NCBI GenBank assembly: GCA_016879935.1
Contig: JAACJQ010000429.1
Span: forward strand, 1-64,000
DNA from: Archangiaceae bacterium
GTDB taxonomy: Bacteria; Myxococcota; Myxococcia; Myxococcales; Myxococcaceae
Direction: 5' to 3'
Length of the DNA: 64,000 bases
Part shown: positions 20,819 to 29,390 of the stretch, piece after piece
Layout of the letters: the number at the start of each line of letters is the position of its first letter
Position numbering within the stretch: position 1 is the first letter of the stretch
Program-made: the position numbers and the translations under genes
The notes under the pieces: generated by a model
Databases searched by the model: none
Seen by the model: only the letters and a program-made list of their open reading frames with translations
What the model was told of the DNA's origin: nothing

Positions 20819-23800
20819 CGCTTCCGTCGACGCAGCAGCAACGCCGCGAGCGCGAAGCCGAACACGTCGAGCGGTGACGCCGTACAGCCGCACGCCGACG
20901 GCTCGAGCCCCACCTCGAGCGGGAAGATCGCGCGCGCCTGCCCATCGGAGACGATCACGTCGAAGTACATGCGATCGGGCTCCTTGACGGGCGGCGCCTG
21001 GAACTTGCCTCCGCCCAGGTCCTTCGCGAGCGGGCCGCGCGTCTGCACGAAGGTCGTCACGAGCGCGTCTCCGTCGGCGTCGATGCCGGTGCCCGTGAGC
21101 GTGAACTGTTGCCCCGAGCGCACCACGTTCGGTCCCGAGGCCATCACCTGCGGCGGCGCGTTGACCGCCTTCACCGTGAGGGTGAGCCGATCTTTCGACT
21201 CGAGCGCCGCGTCTTTCGCCGTCACCTCGAACTCGAGCGGTGTGTCTTGCGTGACGTCGGGGGCAGTGAAGGTCTCTCCACTGAGCGAGACCGACGGCCC
21301 ACCGACCTGCGCCCACGTCAGCGTGACGGGATCGCCGTCGGGGTCCATCACGCTGGCGGTGAGCGTCACCTGCTGCTTCTCGGCGATGTCGCGTGGCGGG
21401 CCGGCCTCGAGCGTCGGAGGGCGATTCACGCACTGCTGTCGATCGGCCACGCGCTGCGTGAAGGGCGTGCTGCTGAGCCCCGCGACCTCGACGTCGTCGA
21501 GATCCCACCCCGTTCGGCCGCCGTTCGCGTCGGTCGCGATCACGAAGCGCAGGTGAATCGTCTTGTTCGCGTAGCGCGTGCCGAGGTTCAGCGTCTGCGT
21601 GAGGAACGCAGGGTAGCCGTTGCTGGTGCCGACCCAGGCAGCCTGACCTGCCGAGGGGTTCGTGCTCGGGCGGCCTTGCGGCGTCGTAGTCGAGATCGTG
21701 CCGGAGTAGGCGGGCACGACGGTCGTCACCTGCGTCCACGTCTGCTGCCCGTCCTCGGACACCTCGACGTACGCGCCGTCCCACTGCGTCATGCTCGAGC
21801 TCTCGAACTGGTAGCGGTGCTTGAAGCGCACGGTGACGGGCTGGGCTCCGATGGCGAGTGCCGGCGTCGTCAGCCACGAGTGCCCGCGAGAGGTCGCGTT
21901 CGGGCCGTTCATCAGCGTCTGCGTCGGCGTCTGCGGCGACGGGTGCCAGAGCTCTTCGACGAGGAAGTAGTCGTTCGCCTCGAGGTCGTCTCCACGCCGC
22001 CAGCCGGTGCCGCGATCGAGCGCGTACGAACCTTCGAAGTCCTCCGTCGCCGAGGCGATCACGTCGGCGTTGGCGAGCACCGTCACGAGACTCGTCGAGG
22101 CAGGTGTCTGGCCGACGGTGTCGACACGGAACTCGAGCATGCGCACGTCGGTCGCGCTCTCGAGTCGAACCGGTGTCGACGCACGCACCACGCCGAAGGG
22201 CGCCGAGGGCGCGAACGTCACCAGCCCATCACCCTCGATCACCACGCCCTGTGAGAGCGCCCGCACCTTGAGCGTCTGGGGCGCCGAGATGGCCGCGAAG
22301 CCGACGTTGCGGGCGGTGAGGTTGAGCAGCCCCGACTCTCCGACGTCGAGCCGGCCGTCGCGATCGCACCAGCCGCGCGAGTCGTCGACGCCCGCCGCGG
22401 TGATCTTCACGGCGTCACCCATCGAGGTGTCTTCGAGCACCGGCGCGTTGTTCGTCGCGAGCTTCGACGGCGCTTCGGCCCGGGGCCCGGCTCCACGTTT
22501 CGCGAAGCCCGAGTACAGCGTGCGGAAGAACGCCGGGTCGGCCGCGAACGCGACCGCCAGCATGGCGTCACGTGCTTCGAGGAAGTCTGGGTTCGCGGGA
22601 GTCGCTTTGAGCGCCGCGATGAGCGTCTCGAGCATCTGCCTTCGTGCGCGCTCGAAGTCGGGCGTCGCGCGCAGGTGCCCGACGAACCCTTCCCACAACA
22701 TCGTGCACCACACCTCGCCGGCTGCGTGCACTTCGGAGTTGAGCTGACTGGTTCCGACGATTCCGGGTGGCAGCGCCGCGCCGTCACGAATGTGCCTGAA
22801 CGACAGCCCGTTCTTCTCGGTGTCGACGGTGTACGGGTAGCGCCGAATGCCCGACCAGTGATGCTCGAGCGGCCGGCCCAGATCGTCGGGCCCGCCCACC
22901 ACGTAGCCGCCGGTGCCGAACACGCCCGACCAGTTCGCGTTCGACGGCACCCGTGCGTCGCTCGCCCGAACGGTCTGGAGCAGCGCGAAGAAGTCGCTCC
23001 AGCCTTCGCCCATTGAGCCCGAGATCTGCAGCTGCAACCCGGCCGTGTCGGCGATGAGCCGGTTCGCGATGAAGTGGCCGAACTCGTGGGTGATGACCTG
23101 CGTGTCGAGCGCGCTGGGCCGCGCCGGCATCTGGTACGTGAAGTAGGTCGGCGAGAACACGGCTCCCGCATCGAGCGCGGTGAGGAATGGGCTCGGTGCC
23201 GCGGTGACGCCAATCAGCGGCACCGTGATCGACGCGTCGGGGATGAAGAGGTTCGGGTAGGCGTTGTTCGCCGAGACGACGATCAGCGCGGCGGCTCCGG
23301 CGTCGAGCGCACGGTTGAACGACTCACGCACGTTGCAGCCCTGCGCGTACGCCACGGCGATGCGGCCCGAGAGCGCCGATGGATCGAAGAGTTCGTCGCA
23401 GCCGTTCGCGCCCGCGTCAGACTGCATCACCGAGATCGGCGCGGTCACCGGCGTCAGCGGCCCCGTGCTCGTGACGGCGGCCCGCCCGGCGTCGAGCACC
23501 GAGAGATCGAGGTAGCGCACCTGAAACGCGCTGAAGTTGCCCATCTGCATGCGCGACGTCTCTCCGTCGGCGAGCGTCGTCATCGAGGCGTTGTTCGGCC
23601 GCGCGAAGCTGAACGCCGACACCGAGAGCGCGTCGTCTGCTTTGCCGCCGTGCCCGAGGTTGTCCTTCTGGCCGTTGCCCGCCGCTTCGTCGAAGCCGGC
23701 CGCGAGCGCCCAGTCGTGCAGCCAGTTCACCGTGTAGAAGAGGTGCGTGTTCGCCGCGTTGGCCTGGGCGCCCGGCGTGGGGCCTGCGTCGGGATCGTAC

Positions 23801-24864
23801 GAGTAATCGAACACCCCGGGAGCGCTCATCGGCGTGAGCTGGTCCTGCGGGCGCATGCCTCCATCGGCGAGCCCGGCGTCGCTGTTCAACCCGAACGGGG
23901 GGAAGAGATCGACGAACGAGAAGGCGTTGTTTCCCTGCAGGGTCGTCGCGTTGGCGGGCAGCCAGGGATCGCTGCGAGCGCCCGGCGCGAAGTCGAGGGT
24001 CACCAGCGACGAGCTCACCCAATCACCTTCGATGGGCGGCAGGCGCACGCCAGTGGGGTGGGGCGTGTAGCCGGTGCCGTACGGAGAGTCTGCTGGAGCG
24101 AATGGGGCCGCGGTCTCGGCGTACACCCGCCACGTCGCGTCGACGGTGAGGTTCTTTCGCGAGAGCAGCCGCCCGTCCCACGCGCTGACGACTTCGAAGA
24201 ACGCCGAATCGCCGGAGTCGAGCTCGACGTGCCACGCAGGCTCGAGGGCGTCGGGCAGGCCGTACCAGACACGCCGGGCACGAGTGTTCACCAGCCCGTT
24301 CGAGTCGAAGACGCGCTGCCAGCCGTCGCGCTCCTTGTCGAGCGAGAGCGCGCCAACGGTGAAGCCGAGCTCCCGGGCAGCGGTCGCGACCGCGGTGGTT
24401 CCCGTCAGCCGAAAGCCTCGCTCCTTCGGAGTCGCCGGGTTCACGTTGCCGGTGATCGCGATCAGCTCGCGCGCCTGCGTCATCACCACGTGCAGCTCGT
24501 CACGGAAGAGCGCGACGCCGTCGAACGAGCGCCCGAACGTCACCACGATCGCCCCGTGCCCGAGATCGAGCGTGTGCCGGTGATCGAGTCGCGCCACCGT
24601 CTCGCCACTGAGCCGGAACGAGTTGGCGACGGGGAGCAGGTGACGACGTGCCGCCTCGGCCGGGCTCAGATCGGCGCGAGTCCACGCGGGCGCCTCGGGG
24701 CCCACCTGCAGCGCCCACAGCACCGTCGGCACACCCAGCCGCGGCTCGACGTGCGCCGTGAAGACGTCGTCGCGCTGCAGCGCCGGCTGCACGAGCTCGG
24801 AAGACAGGAAGAGGTCGAAGTCAGCTGGAGCCGCAGCCATCACGATCGCGAAGAGAAGGTTCAT
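20815..24864 (-). CDS. M36 (fungalysin-type) metalloprotease with PA domain, PKD-like repeats and MYXO-CTERM tail
   Basis: 1349 residues, exported. A short signal peptide is followed by a propeptide-like region. A protease-associated domain lies at about 470-570. The zinc site is HEFGH with His593, Glu594 and His597; the third ligand is the Glu of GEGWSDFF near 619, and GEVWCTMLWE is the downstream M36 signature. Then come a MAM/discoidin-like beta domain (about 950-1110), two PKD/cadherin-like repeats (PPTLEAGPPRDI and APPQVMASGPNV) and the tail GCTASPLDVFGFALAALLL plus RRRKR. That tail is the MYXO-CTERM sorting signal. Probably a cell-surface or secreted nutritional protease. Confidence 0.93.
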   Translation of the reverse strand: MNLLFAIVMAAAPADFDLFLSSELVQPALQRDDVFTAHVEPRLGVPTVLWALQVGPEAPAWTRADLSPAEAARRHLLPVANSFRLSGETVARLDHRHTLDLGHGAIVVTFGRSFDGVALFRDELHVVMTQARELIAITGNVNPATPKERGFRLTGTTAVATAARELGFTVGALSLDKERDGWQRVFDSNGLVNTRARRVWYGLPDALEPAWHVELDSGDSAFFEVVSAWDGRLLSRKNLTVDATWRVYAETAAPFAPADSPYGTGYTPHPTGVRLPPIEGDWVSSSLVTLDFAPGARSDPWLPANATTLQGNNAFSFVDLFPPFGLNSDAGLADGGMRPQDQLTPMSAPGVFDYSYDPDAGPTPGAQANAANTHLFYTVNWLHDWALAAGFDEAAGNGQKDNLGHGGKADDALSVSAFSFARPNNASMTTLADGETSRMQMGNFSAFQVRYLDLSVLDAGRAAVTSTGPLTPVTAPISVMQSDAGANGCDELFDPSALSGRIAVAYAQGCNVRESFNRALDAGAAALIVVSANNAYPNLFIPDASITVPLIGVTAAPSPFLTALDAGAVFSPTYFTYQMPARPSALDTQVITHEFGHFIANRLIADTAGLQLQISGSMGEGWSDFFALLQTVRASDARVPSNANWSGVFGTGGYVVGGPDDLGRPLEHHWSGIRRYPYTVDTEKNGLSFRHIRDGAALPPGIVGTSQLNSEVHAAGEVWCTMLWEGFVGHLRATPDFERARRQMLETLIAALKATPANPDFLEARDAMLAVAFAADPAFFRTLYSGFAKRGAGPRAEAPSKLATNNAPVLEDTSMGDAVKITAAGVDDSRGWCDRDGRLDVGESGLLNLTARNVGFAAISAPQTLKVRALSQGVVIEGDGLVTFAPSAPFGVVRASTPVRLESATDVRMLEFRVDTVGQTPASTSLVTVLANADVIASATEDFEGSYALDRGTGWRRGDDLEANDYFLVEELWHPSPQTPTQTLMNGPNATSRGHSWLTTPALAIGAQPVTVRFKHRYQFESSSMTQWDGAYVEVSEDGQQTWTQVTTVVPAYSGTISTTTPQGRPSTNPSAGQAAWVGTSNGYPAFLTQTLNLGTRYANKTIHLRFVIATDANGGRTGWDLDDVEVAGLSSTPFTQRVADRQQCVNRPPTLEAGPPRDIAEKQQVTLTASVMDPDGDPVTLTWAQVGGPSVSLSGETFTAPDVTQDTPLEFEVTAKDAALESKDRLTLTVKAVNAPPQVMASGPNVVRSGQQFTLTGTGIDADGDALVTTFVQTRGPLAKDLGGGKFQAPPVKEPDRMYFDVIVSDGQARAIFPLEVGLEPSACGCTASPLDVFGFALAALLLRRRKR

Positions 24865-24873
24865 GGCGTGCGC

Positions 24874-26493
24874 TCAGGGAATGAAGATGGCGGTGACAGC
24901 CGTTGCTTTGCTGCTCTCGCGCGAGAACTGAACTGGGAAGCGCTTGTTGTCGAAGCCGCCGTTGGCGACCGCGGCGATCTGCGCGACGTACGGCGCGCCC
25001 GTCTCGAGGAACTGGCCCGGCACCTTGATGCGCGTGAACGGCGTGCGCAGGCGCAGCGAGAAGCCCTCGGTCAGCGTCGTGCCCTGCGGCATGAGCCTGG
25101 TGATCAACACGACGTAGGTGGTCGGCGTGCCGAGCGCGGGGGGCGACCACTCGAGCACCGGGTTCTGCGAGACGCCGGTGCGGTTCACGTCGGCGGCCTC
25201 TCCGTTGATGCGCAGGAAGCGCGGCGGGCTCAGCGTCGCGTCGAGCACCCCGCCGTCGGCCACCGTCGTGACCAGCGCTTCGATCGACTTGTTGTAGGTG
25301 CGGCCCGAGAGGGTGAGCGGAACCGTCGCCAGGAGCCGCCCGTCGGCGAAGAGGGCCGACGCGGGCACGGCGTTTCCCACGGTGATGTTCTGGCGAACGT
25401 CGGGTCGCCCAGCGTTGTTGCTGAGCGAGCCGAACGAGGCCGAGCGGCCTTCGAAGTCGCCTCCGCCGGCTGGTCGTGCGATCGAAGGCACGGCGTAGAT
25501 CGTGGCCTGGGTGAAGCTGGCGGTCGCCGCCGGGTGAACGTCGCGCACGAACTGCTCGAAGCCCGAGCTGCGCAGCTCGAGGGGCCAGGGCTGCTGCGTC
25601 AGTGGCGTGAGCGGTACGGGTACGTTCGCGGTCTGGCCCGGGCCGAGGTCGGGTGCGGCGACGGTTCCTCCGAACACGGCCGAGCTCCAGTTGAGCCCGC
25701 CGGTGTTCAGCGTGCGGCGCACGGTGACGGTGAGCTCATCGGAGTCGTTGCGCAGGCCGAACGCCAGCGCCTGCGTCAACAGTGCGGCCGACGACGAGAG
25801 CACCCCGGCGTCAGTGGGCGCGTTCCTGAACTGCTCGACGATCGTGCCCGCGCCGAAGCTGTGCGCCTGCACCAGGTCGCTCTGCTGAAAGGCCGCGCCC
25901 GTGAGCGTGACCGTGAGGGTGCCGTTGCCGATGAGCGGGTTTCTGCGCCCGATCAGCCGTGCGCCCAGCTCGAGCGAGTCGACATCTGATGCGACGTACT
26001 CGCCGGCCCGCATGACGAGGTACGGCCCTTCGGGAACGTCTTCGAAGCGCAGCTCCGGGCCTGACTGCATGACGGCCTCGACGGTGACGAACTCGCCTGA
26101 CTCGTCTTCGTAGAGCAGCTGCTGGGGACGAATCGCGTTGAGATCGACAGGGCTCGAGGTGACCCCGCCATCAGGCGTCCAGATCTCGTCGGTGCGGCGT
26201 ACCAGCACCGTTCGACGGCGGCCGGCATCGGGCTCCGCGCCCGCGTCGACGCCTGCATCGAGCCCTGCGTCGGCCGTTGGCGCGACACACGCTCCTTCGA
26301 CGCAGAGGTCGGCGCCTTCGCACGAGACGCACGCAGTGCCCCCCAGCCCGCAGATGCGCTTCGTGCGACCCGCGACACACAGCCCACGCGAGTCACAGCA
26401 GCCGCCTTCACACGTCGTCGGGCCACACGGCGGAATCGCCGGAGCGCATGACGCCATTGCCAGCGTGACGCCGGCCACCAGAGCTCGAATCAC
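24874..26493 (-). CDS. Cys-rich lipoprotein of unknown function
   Basis: About 539 residues. I chose the GTG at 26493 because AAGGGGG lies just upstream and it gives a lipoprotein signal ending AMASC; the longer open frame upstream is shadow of the divergent phosphatase gene. After the lipid anchor comes a cysteine module (CGPTTCEGGCCDSRGLC, ICGLGGTACVSC, DLCVEGAC) and an AGLDAGVDAGAEPDAG acidic linker, then a beta-rich body with no recognised domain and possibly fibronectin-like sheets near the end (VLEWSPPALGTPTTYVVLI). It lies 9 bases upstream of the M36 protease on the same strand, so the two may be co-expressed. Confidence 0.75.
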   Translation of the reverse strand: MIRALVAGVTLAMASCAPAIPPCGPTTCEGGCCDSRGLCVAGRTKRICGLGGTACVSCEGADLCVEGACVAPTADAGLDAGVDAGAEPDAGRRRTVLVRRTDEIWTPDGGVTSSPVDLNAIRPQQLLYEDESGEFVTVEAVMQSGPELRFEDVPEGPYLVMRAGEYVASDVDSLELGARLIGRRNPLIGNGTLTVTLTGAAFQQSDLVQAHSFGAGTIVEQFRNAPTDAGVLSSSAALLTQALAFGLRNDSDELTVTVRRTLNTGGLNWSSAVFGGTVAAPDLGPGQTANVPVPLTPLTQQPWPLELRSSGFEQFVRDVHPAATASFTQATIYAVPSIARPAGGGDFEGRSASFGSLSNNAGRPDVRQNITVGNAVPASALFADGRLLATVPLTLSGRTYNKSIEALVTTVADGGVLDATLSPPRFLRINGEAADVNRTGVSQNPVLEWSPPALGTPTTYVVLITRLMPQGTTLTEGFSLRLRTPFTRIKVPGQFLETGAPYVAQIAAVANGGFDNKRFPVQFSRESSKATAVTAIFIP

Positions 26494-26616
26494 CGAAACC
26501 GCCCCCTTGAAGGAATCGGTGCGTAGACGAACGGCTCGTGTTCGCCAATCACTCGCTGCATTCCGACGAGACGGAAATGTGACTCCTCCTGCGTGCGGCG
26601 CATGTAGAAGGCGCGC

Positions 26617-28158
26617 GTGGCTCGCAGCCTTCTTCTCAGCGCGGTGATGCTGGTTTCGCTCGGGGCGGGGGCTGAAGAACGGCCGCGCCTCGGTGTCGTG
26701 GTCGTCGTCGATCAGCTCTCGGCCGACTCGTTCGACGAACGGTTGCCGCAGACGAAGGGGGGCTTTCGCCGCCTCGTCGATCAGGGCCTGCGCTTTCGTG
26801 ACGCCCGCTACGAGGTCGCGCCCACCATCACCTCGTGCGGCCACGCGACCATCACCACCGGCGCGTACGCCTCGGTGCACGGCATCGTCTCGAACGAGTG
26901 GACCGACTGGGCCACCGGCAAGAACCTCTTGTCGACCGAAGACAAGAGCTACGCCGTGCTCGATCGCCCTGGCACGAAGCAGGACGGCACCGCGCCCACG
27001 TGGCTTGAGGCCTCGACGCTCGGCGACTCGGTGAAGGTGAAAGATGCGCGCGGCAAGGTCGTCGCCATCAGCGGAAAAGATCGTTCGGCGATTCTCATGG
27101 TGGGGCGCTCGGCCGACGCGGTGCTCTGGTTCGACGCGGAGCGGCCGTTCTTCACGACGAGCACGTTCTACGCACAGAAGCTGCCTGCCTTCGTCACGCC
27201 GGTGAACGACGCCATCGCCGCCGCGCTCCAGAAGAAGCTGTTCACCTGGAGCACCCCCGGCGGCAAGGGCAAGGGAGGCCGTCAGGGTGACAGCGAGCCC
27301 GACGCCGAGCAGCCAGCCCTGCAGCCGCTGGTCGACGCCTGGGAGGTCGATCTCGCGCTCGGCGCCGTGAAAGAGCTCAAGCTGGGCACCGACGACGCGC
27401 CCGATCTGCTCACCATCAGCTTCTCGGGCCACGATCGCATCGGGCACGGCTTCGGTGCGGAGTCTCCCGAGGGCGTCGCTGAATTCCTCGCGGTCGATCG
27501 CGAGCTCGGGCGGCTGTTCGACGGGCTCGATCAGCAGGTGGGGAAGGGCGCGTGGGTCGCGGCCGTCACCTCCGATCACGGCGTCGCGCCGGTGCCAGAT
27601 CGTATGAAGGAGCGCCGCATCGACGCAGGCCGCATCGACATGAAGGCGCTGCGCGCCAGGCTCGAACAGGAAGCCGACGAACGCCTCGGCGCTGGTGATT
27701 GGTTCGAGAGCAACAAGACGCCGGGCATCACCGCGACTGCGAGCGGCCGCGAGAAGCTCAACGGCATCGCCGAGGTGTTGCGCGCGGTCGCGATGAAGCA
27801 GCCCGGTGTGCTCGATCTGCTCTCGGCCGACCGCATCGCGAACGCAGCGCCTGGTTCGATGGAAGAGCTGTGGCGACGCGGCTACGTGCGCGGCCGCAGC
27901 CCCGACTTCATCGTCGTGCCAAGGCCGTTCTGGACGTACAGCCGCTCCGACACCACCGGCCACTCGTCGCACTATCTCTACGATCGCGCGGTGCCGCTGC
28001 TCTTCCTCGGCGCTGGAGTTCCGCGAGGCAGCGCAGGGTCGGCCGAGGCCATCGACATCGCCCCCACGTTCGCGCGCCTGCTGGGCGTGCCCTCACCGAG
28101 CGCCGCCCGTGGCCGCGTGCTCGACGCCGTCTTTCCGACTCAACCGCTGACTCGCTGA
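26617..28158 (+). CDS. Alkaline phosphatase family protein (PafA/NPP-like)
   Basis: 513 residues with a signal peptide (MARSLLLSAVMLVSLGAGA). A two-metal phosphatase of the alkaline-phosphatase superfamily: metal-binding Asp32 in VVVDQLSAD, the nucleophile segment APTITSCGHATITTG (Thr70 or Thr72), FSGHDRIGHGFG, the metal pair in VTSDHGVAP, and TGHSSHY near the end. A Thr nucleophile is typical of the PafA type. It should release phosphate from monoesters in the periplasm. It starts at GTG 26617. A porin of the phosphate-selective family begins 27 bases after its stop, which supports phosphate scavenging. Confidence 0.9.
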   Translation: MARSLLLSAVMLVSLGAGAEERPRLGVVVVVDQLSADSFDERLPQTKGGFRRLVDQGLRFRDARYEVAPTITSCGHATITTGAYASVHGIVSNEWTDWATGKNLLSTEDKSYAVLDRPGTKQDGTAPTWLEASTLGDSVKVKDARGKVVAISGKDRSAILMVGRSADAVLWFDAERPFFTTSTFYAQKLPAFVTPVNDAIAAALQKKLFTWSTPGGKGKGGRQGDSEPDAEQPALQPLVDAWEVDLALGAVKELKLGTDDAPDLLTISFSGHDRIGHGFGAESPEGVAEFLAVDRELGRLFDGLDQQVGKGAWVAAVTSDHGVAPVPDRMKERRIDAGRIDMKALRARLEQEADERLGAGDWFESNKTPGITATASGREKLNGIAEVLRAVAMKQPGVLDLLSADRIANAAPGSMEELWRRGYVRGRSPDFIVVPRPFWTYSRSDTTGHSSHYLYDRAVPLLFLGAGVPRGSAGSAEAIDIAPTFARLLGVPSPSAARGRVLDAVFPTQPLTR

Positions 28159-28185
28159 ATCACCTGCATCACCTGGGAGGAACTC

Positions 28186-29385
28186 GTGAATCCGCTCTTC
28201 GCCGTCGCCGCCTTCGCGCTCGCGCAACCCGCCGCCGAGCCGTCCGCTCCAGCATCAGTCGATGCGGGTGTCGTCGCCGAGCCGAACGCGACGCTCACCA
28301 ACCCGCCCGCTGCGCCCGAAGAGAAGAAGCCCAACACCGTTGGCGGCCTCAAGCTCGAGACCGACACGCCGTGGTGGCAGCGGCTCAAGGTCGGCGGCTT
28401 CGCCCGCGTCGGCGTCTTCTATGCCTTCCCGTTCCGTGAGGAGCAGCTGGTCGGCGGCAACGGTGGCTTCCGCCTCGCCGACTTCCGCCTCAACTTCGAC
28501 TTCCGCCCCATCAACAAGCTCACCGTGTACGCGTCGGTCGAGTTCGCCGCCCCGCTGGTCGACCCGAACGATCCCCTCACGGGCCGCCGCATCGTCGACC
28601 TGCGTGACGCGTTCGTCGAATACGAGATCTGCAAGGGCTTCGTCGTGAAGGCCGGTCAGTTCCGCCCGCCGTACTGGGCCGAGATGCTGCTCTCTGACGG
28701 CGCCGTCGCCTTCGTGAGCCGCTCGGTGCTCGCTGGTGGCTTCAACCCGCCCGAGGCGTACGGCCCGCGCACGCACCTCGCGCCCGATCGTCAGCTCGGC
28801 GTGCAGGCCTCGTCGAGGCGCCTCGGCAACGACACCATCGGCTTCAAGTACGCGGTCGGCGTCTTCAACGGCAACGGCCAGAACCAGCTCTTCAACGACA
28901 ACAACATGGTCAACCCGGTCGGCCGCGTCGAGGTCGACTACGCCGAGACCGTGACCCTCGGCGTGAACGCGGGCTTCAACGTGCTCACCAGCGGCGTTCG
29001 CCCGAACCGGCTCTCGACGAACACCTTCGACTACGGCGTCGATCTCGAAGCGCACAAGTGGGGCTTTCAGCTGCTCGGCGGTTTCCTGGGCCGCAGCTCG
29101 ACGTACAGCTTCTCGGGGCTCCAGCCCGACAGCTCGATGGGCGCGCTCGGGCAGCTGCGCTACTTCCACGAAGACACCGGCCTCGAAGGCGCGGGCCGCT
29201 TCGCGTTCTACGAGCCCTCGAAGGCGCAGGCCGACGACACCGTGACCGAGCTGGCCTTGATGGTCGGCTGGCGGCCCTTCAAGCTGCCGTTCCGCGTGCT
29301 CGCTCAGTACACGCACCGTGACGAAGAGCGCCTCGTCTCCTACCCGAACGACAGCGTGGACCTGATGCTCCACGCGATCTGGTGA
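28186..29385 (+). CDS. OprO/OprP-type outer-membrane porin
   Basis: 399 residues, starting at GTG 28186 with GGGAGG upstream, and a signal peptide (AVAAFALAQPAA). The mature part has alternating amphipathic beta strands typical of a porin: FARVGVFYAFPF, GGFRLADFRLNFDFRP, LTVYASVEFAAP, FVVKAGQFRPPYW. It closes with a strand ending in Trp (DLMLHAIW). The GQFRPPYWAEML segment and overall layout match the phosphate/pyrophosphate-selective porin family. It sits between a phosphatase and a PHP-type hydrolase and should let anions cross the outer membrane. Confidence 0.85.
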   Translation: MNPLFAVAAFALAQPAAEPSAPASVDAGVVAEPNATLTNPPAAPEEKKPNTVGGLKLETDTPWWQRLKVGGFARVGVFYAFPFREEQLVGGNGGFRLADFRLNFDFRPINKLTVYASVEFAAPLVDPNDPLTGRRIVDLRDAFVEYEICKGFVVKAGQFRPPYWAEMLLSDGAVAFVSRSVLAGGFNPPEAYGPRTHLAPDRQLGVQASSRRLGNDTIGFKYAVGVFNGNGQNQLFNDNNMVNPVGRVEVDYAETVTLGVNAGFNVLTSGVRPNRLSTNTFDYGVDLEAHKWGFQLLGGFLGRSSTYSFSGLQPDSSMGALGQLRYFHEDTGLEGAGRFAFYEPSKAQADDTVTELALMVGWRPFKLPFRVLAQYTHRDEERLVSYPNDSVDLMLHAIW

Positions 29386-29390
29386 TGCCC

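Noticed and set aside
23074..25989. 971-codon open frame on the plus strand
   Set aside because: Antisense to the M36 protease and the Cys-rich lipoprotein; its product is Arg/Val/Glu-rich without any motif.
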